Shown here piece after piece: positions 1-4,907 of a DNA stretch of 10,484 bases; the first letter of the stretch is position 1, and the number at the start of each line of letters is the position of its first letter. The position numbers and the translations under genes are program-made. The stretch is from JBKJUK01 sp046590705 (GTDB lineage: Bacteria; Acidobacteriota; Thermoanaerobaculia; Gp7-AA8). The DNA lies in NCBI GenBank assembly GCA_046590705.1, contig JBKJUK010000068.1, forward strand, positions 1 to 10,484, read 5' to 3'. Below the pieces are notes generated by a model. The model was not told where the DNA came from. It saw nothing but the letters and a program-made list of their open reading frames with translations, and did no database searches.

Positions 1-13
1 CCAGTGAGGCTCT

Positions 14-40
14 GGCCGGGGGCCGGGGTCGGGGGGCCGG
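14..40 (+). repeat. G-rich 27-base repeat, copy 1 (G-quadruplex-like)
   Basis: This 27-base tract is repeated exactly, in inverse orientation, at 10154-10180. It holds runs of 5, 4 and 6 guanines separated by two-base CC or TC spacers, and a fourth run (39-42) continues into the heptamer array that starts at 42. Four G-runs with two-base loops fit a G-quadruplex on the plus strand; the structure is an inference. At both copies the tract comes just before a family-B palindrome in the same relative orientation. At the right-hand copy a stop codon precedes it by five bases. A TGA at 5-7 would sit similarly here. Confidence 0.75.
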
Positions 41-41
41 G

Positions 42-382
42 GCTGATGAACGCAGAACTCAGAACGCGGAACGATGAAGCAAGAAATAGAACCGGTGAGT
101 TCTCTGCGAAGTGTAACAACCCACCGCGCCGTCATTCCGATGAGCGCGGGATGCCTGGACGAATTTGCGAGGTAAGTGTGCGAAGAGGAATCTCCGTTCC
201 GCGCCACGAGGGTCGAGCCGATTCACCGCGTCCGCGCGGAACGGAGATTCCTCTTCGCAGTAAGTGCTGCGCCAGGCTAACCATCGCGCGGCTCATCGGA
301 ATGACGTGTGCGTAGTTGCCAAGGTTTGCTGATTCTTTTTCTTCCTTCTTCGTTCTGCGTTCTGCGCTCTGAGTTCATCAGC
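42..382. repeat. Composite inverted element bounded by GAACGCA-type heptamer arrays (copy A1/A2)
   Basis: Two 50-base arms, 42-91 on the plus strand and 333-382 on the minus strand, each begin GCTGATGAA. They continue as units of the type GAACGCA or GAACTCA and end in a purine-rich AAGAAG/AAGAAA tail. I count 43 of 50 aligned positions identical, in register and without gaps. The arms face inward and enclose the 175-base palindrome at 131-305. No gene is credible in 1-387: open frames there are made of repeat. The right arm lies a few bases from the stop codon of the minus-strand lipoprotein gene, with a CCGGA that also borders another copy. Confidence 0.8.
131..305 (+). repeat. 175-base nested palindromic repeat, family B copy 1
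   Basis: The outer 15-base arms GTCATTCCGATGAGC (131-145) and its complement (291-305) are perfect. Inside them a second perfect 24-base inverted repeat (180-203 with 235-258) contains GAGGAATCTCCG and encloses a 31-base loop. A second copy of exactly the same length lies at 9951-10125 in opposite orientation, and even the loop shows similarity (CGCGCC, then CGAGGGTCG). The GTCATTCCGA...GAGGAATCT layout resembles dispersed intergenic repeats I recall from several bacterial phyla, which I cannot verify here. No protein is encoded. Confidence 0.85.
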
Positions 383-387
383 TCCGG

Positions 388-954
388 TTACTCACGAACC
401 ATCAAGACCATGGTGGTGTTCACGACTTTCCCGTTCACAGCATCGAACCATGGGCGTTGGATGGTGACTCTGGGAAACCCGGGCTTGGGGCTGATGTGCG
501 CTCCGCGGTATTCGCCTTTGGCCGCGCTCAGATCTGTATTGACCGCGAGTTTCTCGAGAATCGGTTTGATCGGCGGCGTGTCTACTGCGAGGTCGCCCTT
601 CAAGTAGTAAGCCATTGGTTTGACCGAACTGAAATTGTTGGCAACGTCGGGGGCGATCTCGCCGTACTCGTACTGCGCCGCGTACCATTTAGCGACCTCA
701 TCGACCGAGGCATCGTTCTCGTACATGGCCATCGGAGGAGCTTCCTTCGAGGCAGGTGTGAGCACAAAATGCGCGCGTCTGAGAAGGTCGGTCTGCGGCT
801 CCAGAAAACGCGACTTCGGGATCACCCGGAAGTTATATGCACGCGCCTGAATATCGGCGGATTCATACGAGCTGACCGGCTCGATTTTCTCTTCTTTTTT
901 GCAGGCCGACAGCGCCACGCAAAGAAACAAAGTTCCAATGACAGTTTTTCTCAT
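388..954 (-). CDS. Putative lipoprotein of unknown function
   Basis: The 188-residue protein opens with a lipoprotein signal: basic MRK, a hydrophobic stretch of about 12 residues, then the lipobox LSAC with the modifiable cysteine at residue 18, followed by a charged KKEEK linker. It should therefore be exported and lipid-anchored. The mature part shows no motif I can name; it is soluble, mixed alpha/beta in character, with one later hydrophobic strand (TTMVLMV) at the C-terminus. A GAGGGAAG sequence just upstream of the ATG is a good ribosome binding site and supports this start. It follows the 113-residue gene by 43 bases and is probably the last gene of the mce operon. The TAA stop is followed within six bases by the heptamer arm ending at 382. 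Function is unknown; only the lipoprotein call is firm. Confidence 0.85.
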   Translation of the reverse strand: MRKTVIGTLFLCVALSACKKEEKIEPVSSYESADIQARAYNFRVIPKSRFLEPQTDLLRRAHFVLTPASKEAPPMAMYENDASVDEVAKWYAAQYEYGEIAPDVANNFSSVKPMAYYLKGDLAVDTPPIKPILEKLAVNTDLSAAKGEYRGAHISPKPGFPRVTIQRPWFDAVNGKVVNTTMVLMVRE

Positions 955-997
955 CTTCTTCCCTCGATCTCACTGCGCCCGCCGAGCGGATGCGCTT

Positions 998-1339
998 CTA
1001 CTTCTCGTTGCGTGCCGCCAGAAGAAACTCTGCTGGAGCAACACCGACCATCTCTGTGAAAAACTCCGAGTATGACTTTACCGAACCGACCGTCTCGTCG
1101 AGAAACATCCGTTCAACGCGGAACAGCGGCACGAACATGGTGACCAGGTCGAGCGTGAGCTCGTCCTTTCTGGCAATCTGCCGGACCCATTCTTCGAAGG
1201 CGTCGAGATTGATGCCTCGCACCGTGATTCCGACCTGCGAGAGCGAAAGCAGCAAACCCCAGAACTTTTCCTTCGGATTCACCAGATTCAAAATCACCAG
1301 AGAATTCGGCGGCAGCGGGTCGTTCATCCCTGAGGTCAC
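998..1339 (-). CDS. Conserved-looking small protein of unknown function next to mce
   Basis: This 113-residue frame starts with GTG overlapping the TGA stop of mce (GTGA), which implies translational coupling. An ATG four codons in (1327-1325) is the alternative start and gives MNDPLPPNSLVILNL. The protein has no signal peptide and no clear membrane segment. It contains a beta-like VILNLVNPKEKFWG start, a GITVRGINLDAFEEW section and a LVTMFVPLFRVERMF stretch that might pack on a partner. I do not recognise the family. Strand, overlap and codon use like its neighbours argue that it is real. Position between the epimerase and a lipoprotein suggests co-expression but does not give a role. Confidence 0.8.
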   Translation of the reverse strand: MTSGMNDPLPPNSLVILNLVNPKEKFWGLLLSLSQVGITVRGINLDAFEEWVRQIARKDELTLDLVTMFVPLFRVERMFLDETVGSVKSYSEFFTEMVGVAPAEFLLAARNEK

Positions 1340-1731
1340 GGCTCGATCCTCTCGCTGAGTTCAATGAGCACCCCGTTCCCTGCGGATGGATGAAGGAAGG
1401 CAACTCGACAACCGTGCGCTCCCGGAACCGGCTGCTCGTTGACCAGCCTGTAGCCCGCCGCAGAGAGACGCGCGAGATGCTCCTCTATTTTATCGACGCG
1501 AAAACAGAGATGGTGAATCCCCTCGCCCCGTTTCTCGATGTACTTCGCAATCGGCGAAGAGGGATCTGTAGGTTCGAGCAGTTCCAGATTGGAATCACCA
1601 ACCGAGAGAAAGGCCGTTCGTACCTTCTGTGACTCCACCACTTCCACATGCTCGATCGTAAGACCAAGCGCCTCGTAAATCTTCGCAGATTCAAGTGACC
1701 GCAACGCAATACCAATGTGATCGAGTTTCAT
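1336..1731 (-). CDS. mce: Methylmalonyl-CoA epimerase
   Basis: The product interconverts (R)- and (S)-methylmalonyl-CoA, linking propionyl-CoA carboxylation to methylmalonyl-CoA mutase in the cytoplasm. The 131 residues match the compact two-module glyoxalase/VOC fold of the family. Visible signatures are DHIGIA at 4-9 with candidate metal ligand H5, SNLELLEP at 47-54, GIHHLCFRVD at 71-80 with H73/H74, and FLHP plus GVLIELSE near the end with E124. The start is set by the typical MKLDHIGIA opening. No Shine-Dalgarno sequence precedes it: the bases before the ATG belong to a GAATGGA heptamer array that stops five bases short of the start codon. The next gene overlaps its stop. Carboxylase and mutase genes are not in this window. 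Confidence 0.93.
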   Translation of the reverse strand: MKLDHIGIALRSLESAKIYEALGLTIEHVEVVESQKVRTAFLSVGDSNLELLEPTDPSSPIAKYIEKRGEGIHHLCFRVDKIEEHLARLSAAGYRLVNEQPVPGAHGCRVAFLHPSAGNGVLIELSERIEP

Positions 1732-1736
1732 AGTAA

Positions 1737-1847
1737 GAATGCAGAATGGAGAATGGAGAATGGAGAATGATTGAAGCAGCCCATCGGGGCCGCAAAGCAG
1801 TATAGAGCCTCAAACATTCTCCATTCTGCATTCTCCATTCTCCATTC
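1737..1847. repeat. Inverted GAATGGA heptamer pair (family D) between queE and mce
   Basis: Arm 1737-1769 reads GAATGCA, three GAATGGA units, then GAATG. The arm at 1815-1847, read on the minus strand, has the same 33-base layout with the GAATGCA unit in third place; 31 of 33 positions match. Similarity runs on for a few bases (ATTGAAGC against TTTGAGGC). The loop is about 45 bases. One arm ends three bases after the queE stop, the other five bases before the mce start. The transcript could form a very stable hairpin. The unit pattern GAAYGSA and the GAAYGAW-GAAGC ending resemble family A, so I regard D and A as related. Confidence 0.85.
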
Positions 1848-1850
1848 GTG

Positions 1851-2486
1851 TCACACCCCCGTCGCCTCCGCTCCCCATATGTGCTTGTGCAGCTGGGTCT
1901 GCAGCCTGGCCGGTGAGCGGTCCTCCAGCATCCACTCCGCCAGGGTGCGGAGATCGAGTTTTCCCCACACCGGCGAAAATAGCAGTGGCTGCGCCGAGAG
2001 GCGGTATCGCTTGATGACGTCGTGCGCGAATTCGTAGTCGGCACGATCGGCAATGACGAACTTCACCTCGTCATGAGGCCGGAGGTGCTCGAGATTGCTC
2101 CAGAGATTTTCATCGGACTCGCCTGAACCTGGACACTTCACGTCGAGAATCATCCTGGCCCGCCGGTCGATCGGGGTGATGTCGATCGACCCCGAGGTTT
2201 CGATGAGAACTTCGTAGTTCTCGTCGAGCAGGCGCGTGATCAGAGTGGCAGACTCCCGCTGCGCCAGCGGCTCGCCTCCCGTCACTTCCACCAGGCCACA
2301 GCCGTATTGCCGCACCCGCTCCAGAATCTGATCCAGCTCCATCTTCTCGCCGCCCGCGAAGGTGTACGCCGAGTCACACCAGACGCAGCGCAGATTGCAC
2401 CCGGTCAGGCGCACGAAGACGCAGGGCCTGCCGACATGCGTCGATTCGCCCTGAATGGAGTAGAAGATCTCAGTGATTCTCAGCAT
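1851..2486 (-). CDS. queE: 7-carboxy-7-deazaguanine synthase (radical SAM)
   Basis: QueE converts 6-carboxy-tetrahydropterin to 7-carboxy-7-deazaguanine, the step that supplies QueC on the way to preQ0 and queuosine. The 211 residues are of usual length. The N-terminus has IFYSIQGES (7-15) and the radical SAM cluster motif C30-x3-C34-x2-C37, in the context GCNLRCVWCDS. TGGEPL follows near residue 70 as the SAM-binding glycine motif, and the C-terminus has the family's Q-x-HK-x-IWG ending. queC lies 127 bases upstream on the same strand and provides the next enzyme of the pathway. No good Shine-Dalgarno sequence precedes the ATG; the upstream 80 bases are strikingly AT-rich and could hold a separate promoter. 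The stop is followed three bases later by the D repeat. Confidence 0.95.
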   Translation of the reverse strand: MLRITEIFYSIQGESTHVGRPCVFVRLTGCNLRCVWCDSAYTFAGGEKMELDQILERVRQYGCGLVEVTGGEPLAQRESATLITRLLDENYEVLIETSGSIDITPIDRRARMILDVKCPGSGESDENLWSNLEHLRPHDEVKFVIADRADYEFAHDVIKRYRLSAQPLLFSPVWGKLDLRTLAEWMLEDRSPARLQTQLHKHIWGAEATGV

Positions 2487-2570
2487 GATTATCTGTTTTG
2501 TTTAATAGAATATTTTATATAGAACGATTGCATCTTGTTATTGACGTACTCATTCTCATAGCAAATTACA
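2487..2570 (-). promoter_or_regulatory. AT-rich leader upstream of queE, possible promoter
   Basis: About 85 bases between queC and queE are only around 30 percent GC inside otherwise GC-rich DNA. Read on the minus strand they contain TATATAAAAT followed by TATTCTATTAAAC, either of which could serve as a -10 box. I find no convincing -35 partner at standard spacing. The rest of the stretch shows no gene. I looked for a preQ1 riboswitch because of the neighbouring pathway genes and saw no matching core. Confidence 0.3.
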
Positions 2571-2579
2571 CCGGGGAGC

Positions 2580-2598
2580 GGGCGCGCGCAACGCGCCC
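2580..2598 (-). repeat. GC-rich hairpin after queC
   Basis: GGGCGCG (2580-2586) pairs perfectly with CGCGCCC (2592-2598) around a five-base loop, 15 bases downstream of the queC stop. On the minus strand the surroundings read GTAGGGGCGCGTTGCGCGCG, which looks like a dispersed intergenic hairpin repeat rather than a gene part; only one copy is in this window. There is no U-run directly after it, so it is at best a weak intrinsic terminator. Confidence 0.45.
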
Positions 2599-2613
2599 CT
2601 ACAGATCCCGGCG

Positions 2614-3285
2614 TCATTGGACATATCGCGTTGGATCTGCAACTTCCGCCTCGGCAAAGCCGCGCGCCCGCAGAATGCATGAGTCACAGTGACGACAGGC
2701 CAGACCCTTCTCATCGGGGTCATAACAGGAGTGCGTCAGCGAATAATCGACTCCGAGTCCGACACCGCTGCGAATGATCTCGGCCTTGCTCATTCTCAGG
2801 AGCGGCGTCACGATCCGCGGCATCCCTTTCTCCACACCGCTTCTGGTCCCGGTCTCGATCACCCGCTGGAACGACTCGATAAACTCAGATCTGCAGTCCG
2901 GGTATCCGCTGAAGTCCACCGCATTCACGCCGATCCATATCTCCTCCGCTCCCAATCCCTCGGCGTAGCCAAGCGCCAGTGCGAGGAAGATGGTGTTGCG
3001 CGCCGGTACGTAAGTCACAGGAATCCCCTCGAAAGCCACGTCGTCTTTCGGAACATCGATTTCTGCAGTGAGCGCACTCCCTCCGAACAGCCGAAGGTCA
3101 AGATTGAATGTCCGCGGTGCAGAGATTCCGAGGGCTGAGGCCACGCGCGAAGCGGCCTCGAGCTCGATGCCATGTCGTTGACCGTAGGCGAACGAGAGCG
3201 CGAACACTGAGCGACGCTGCGCGAGCGCCATCGCCGCGACCGTAGCCGAGTCAAGCCCGCCGCTGAGAAGGACCACGGCCTTCAT
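2614..3285 (-). CDS. queC: 7-cyano-7-deazaguanine (preQ0) synthase
   Basis: QueC uses ATP and ammonia to turn 7-carboxy-7-deazaguanine into preQ0, precursor of the queuosine tRNA modification. The 223 residues have normal family length. The N-terminal ATP pyrophosphatase P-loop is SGGLDS at 8-13. The zinc site near the C-terminus is complete: C187, C197, C200 and C203, in the context SCYDPDEKGLACRHCDSC, which agrees with the spacing known for the family. Start choice is supported by MKAVVLLSGGLDS, the typical family opening. It is followed by queE on the same strand; queD, queF and the transglycosylase genes are not in view. A promoter fits just upstream (see 3306-3335). Confidence 0.95.
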   Translation of the reverse strand: MKAVVLLSGGLDSATVAAMALAQRRSVFALSFAYGQRHGIELEAASRVASALGISAPRTFNLDLRLFGGSALTAEIDVPKDDVAFEGIPVTYVPARNTIFLALALGYAEGLGAEEIWIGVNAVDFSGYPDCRSEFIESFQRVIETGTRSGVEKGMPRIVTPLLRMSKAEIIRSGVGLGVDYSLTHSCYDPDEKGLACRHCDSCILRARGFAEAEVADPTRYVQ

Positions 3286-3305
3286 GAATGATTCATCCGA
3301 GCCGA

Positions 3306-3335
3306 CTTATAAGCGACGCCATCATCCGGGATCAA
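3306..3335 (-). promoter_or_regulatory. Candidate sigma70-type promoter of queC
   Basis: On the minus strand TTGATC (3335-3330) and TATAAG (3311-3306) are separated by 18 bases. Transcription would start near 3299, leaving a leader of about 14 bases before the queC ATG at 3285. This is pattern matching only, but both boxes are close to consensus and sit in the right place. Confidence 0.45.
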
Positions 3336-3378
3336 GCGTAGTGACGAGCTACGCCGCCACGCGATGGGTCCTGCGTAT

Positions 3379-3397
3379 GGGCGAGCTGCGCTCGCCC
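3379..3397. repeat. Perfect 8-base-stem hairpin in the queC-deoA divergent region
   Basis: GGGCGAGC and GCTCGCCC pair perfectly around a TGC loop. A smaller hairpin, GCGTAG with CTACGC, lies at 3336-3354. Both sit in the 296-base divergent region 3286-3581, which encodes no credible protein. The region holds, in order, the queC promoter candidate, these hairpins, a family-C hairpin, one heptamer array and the deoA start region. Confidence 0.4.
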
Positions 3398-3459
3398 GCT
3401 CTCCCGGCTGTACGCGAAATTGACCGGAGGCGCGGGCTCTCGAACTCCATTGGTCCCGT

Positions 3460-3479
3460 CACAGGCAGGATTGCCTGTG
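3460..3479. repeat. Family-C hairpin, copy 1
   Basis: CACAGGCA and TGCCTGTG form an 8-base stem around a short GGAT loop. The same 20 bases recur at 6306-6325 and, inverted, at 6162-6181. Here as at 6306 the hairpin precedes a minus-oriented heptamer array by a few tens of bases, so the two repeats travel together. Confidence 0.8.
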
Positions 3480-3507
3480 CTCCACAATCCCGTATGGTCG
3501 TTGACTG

Positions 3508-3553
3508 TTTTCTTACTTCGAATTTCTGCGTTCTGCGTTCTGCGTTCATCAGC
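3508..3553 (-). repeat. Solo GAACGCA heptamer array (family A, copy 3)
   Basis: Read on the minus strand this begins GCTGATGAACGCAGAACGCA, has one more GAACGCA-type unit and ends in GAAGTAAGAAAA, with a small AATT interruption before the tail. The preceding CCGGAG is shared with the copy ending at 382. Unlike the other copies I find no opposite arm in the 220 bases towards queC, so this is half of an inverted pair, or a solo form. Confidence 0.8.
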
Positions 3554-3564
3554 CTCCGGCCCAA

Positions 3565-3572
3565 TATAGAAT
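3565..3572 (+). promoter_or_regulatory. Possible -10 box of deoA with very short or no leader
   Basis: TATAGAAT lies 9 bases before the deoA ATG at 3582. If it is the -10 box, transcription would begin at or within a few bases of the start codon, giving a leaderless mRNA. There is no Shine-Dalgarno sequence between it and the ATG, which fits. No good -35 is present: the matching position falls in the end of the heptamer repeat. Weak evidence. Confidence 0.3.
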
Positions 3573-3581
3573 GCGCCGCGC

Positions 3582-4907
3582 ATGGCCGACTTCTCACCGT
3601 ACGAATTTCTGAATTCCAAACGCCGTGGCGATCGACTCGCCGAGGGCGATATTCGCCGCTTCATCCAGCTGTTCACTGCCGAAGAGCTTCCCGATTACCA
3701 GATGTCGGCCTTCCTCATGGCCGTGGCCATTCGCGGAATGGACGCCGGCGAGATGGCTACACTCACGCAGTCCATGCTCGATTCCGGAGAGAGCTGGGCG
3801 CTGCGCGATCGCTTCGACTACATCGTCGACAAACACTCTACGGGCGGTGTGGGCGACAAAGTCTCCATCGTTCTCACTCCCTGGGTCGCGTCCTGCGGAG
3901 TGAAAGTGGGCATGCTCTCCGGCCGCGGACTCGGACACACCGGCGGCACACTCGACAAACTCGAAGCCATCCCCGGATTCAATGCACGGCTCTCACGCGA
4001 TGAATTCGAGCGCTGCATCGACGAGGTGGGCTGCGCCATCTCCACGTCCACGAGAGGAATCGCTCCAGCCGATCGCCGCATGTATGCGCTGCGCGACGTC
4101 ACCGGCACAGTGGAGTCGCTCCCGCTCATCACCGCATCGATCATGTCCAAGAAACTGGCCATGGGAGCGTCTGCTCTCATCCTCGACGTGAAGACCGGAA
4201 GCGGAGCCTTCATGAGCAGCTACGCGGACTCGCGTGCGCTGGCACTCAGTCTGATCGCGGCGGCAGAAGGCTCCGGCACTCGCGTTGAAGCTCTGATCAC
4301 CGACATGGACCGCCCACTCGGCGTCGCTGCCGGAAACGCCAACGAAATCGCAGAGTCCTTCGCCGTGCTCGCGAATAAAGGACCAGCCGACGTACTGGCA
4401 GTGACCCGGGCCCAGGCAGTTCGCATGCTGGTCATGTCAGGAAAATTCGACGACGAAACCGCCGCGACGGCACTCGACCAGAGCCTCTCTTCAGGAGCTG
4501 CGCTCGAGCACGCACGCAAGTGGATCGCAGCACAGGGCGGCGACCCTCGAGTGGTCGATGACAGCTCACAGCTTGCATCTCCAGCACGCACCGTCGAAAT
4601 CAAAGCGGATCGCTCCGGATTCATCAGCGCAATCGACACTTTCGCCGCGGGCATGCTTGCCGTAGACCTCGGGGCCGGACGCCGCGTGCAGGATGACCTG
4701 ATCGACAACGCCGCAGGTCTGATGTTCGACCGTAATGTCGGCGACGAGATCAGCGCAGGCGAAGTAATAGGACGTATCGAGCTTGGCGATCGCGCCTTCG
4801 AAGACGATGCACTCAGGCAACGATTCAACGCTTTCGTAACGATCGCCGATCAGCCGCCAGCATCGCGTCGCCTGGTGCATGAGCATCTCACTGTGAGGAA
4901 TCTATGA
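3582..4907 (+). CDS. deoA: Thymidine / pyrimidine-nucleoside phosphorylase
   Basis: The enzyme splits thymidine or deoxyuridine with phosphate into the base and 2-deoxyribose-1-phosphate. At 441 residues it has the normal length of the family: an N-terminal helical domain, a glycine-rich central domain and a C-terminal alpha/beta domain. The phosphate-binding motif KHSTGGVGDK is at 84-93 with H85. The family signature SGRGLGHTGGTLDKLE spans 113-128. R171, S186 and K190, which bind the pyrimidine in the E. coli enzyme, are conserved at the same numbers. The usual GQT-like motif before APAD is replaced by STSTRGI. It overlaps deoB by four bases (ATGA), so both are one transcript and pathway. 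Whether it prefers thymidine or also accepts uridine cannot be read from sequence by eye. Confidence 0.95.
   Translation: MADFSPYEFLNSKRRGDRLAEGDIRRFIQLFTAEELPDYQMSAFLMAVAIRGMDAGEMATLTQSMLDSGESWALRDRFDYIVDKHSTGGVGDKVSIVLTPWVASCGVKVGMLSGRGLGHTGGTLDKLEAIPGFNARLSRDEFERCIDEVGCAISTSTRGIAPADRRMYALRDVTGTVESLPLITASIMSKKLAMGASALILDVKTGSGAFMSSYADSRALALSLIAAAEGSGTRVEALITDMDRPLGVAAGNANEIAESFAVLANKGPADVLAVTRAQAVRMLVMSGKFDDETAATALDQSLSSGAALEHARKWIAAQGGDPRVVDDSSQLASPARTVEIKADRSGFISAIDTFAAGMLAVDLGAGRRVQDDLIDNAAGLMFDRNVGDEISAGEVIGRIELGDRAFEDDALRQRFNAFVTIADQPPASRRLVHEHLTVRNL

Noticed and set aside
42..91. CTGATGA in every heptamer array, as in the hammerhead ribozyme core or a C-box
   Set aside because: Hammerheads need a paired stem II, GAAA and a cleavable UH between stems I and III. 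The array after CTGATGA is purine-rich and has no complementary stem. No D-box arrangement fits either. The recurrence is explained by the repeat family.
4..315. Open frame of about 100 codons on the plus strand
   Set aside because: It consists of the G-rich tract, a heptamer array and a family-B palindrome read as protein. There is no domain-like content and no ribosome binding site.
2487..2613. preQ1 riboswitch upstream of queE, or in the queC leader
   Set aside because: Neither the queC nor queE leader shows a recognisable aptamer core by eye, and the predicted queC leader is only about 14 bases.
3284..4003. Long plus-strand frame across the queC-deoA gap into deoA
   Set aside because: It reads deoA in the wrong frame and the intergenic repeats as protein; deoA motifs are all in the other frame.
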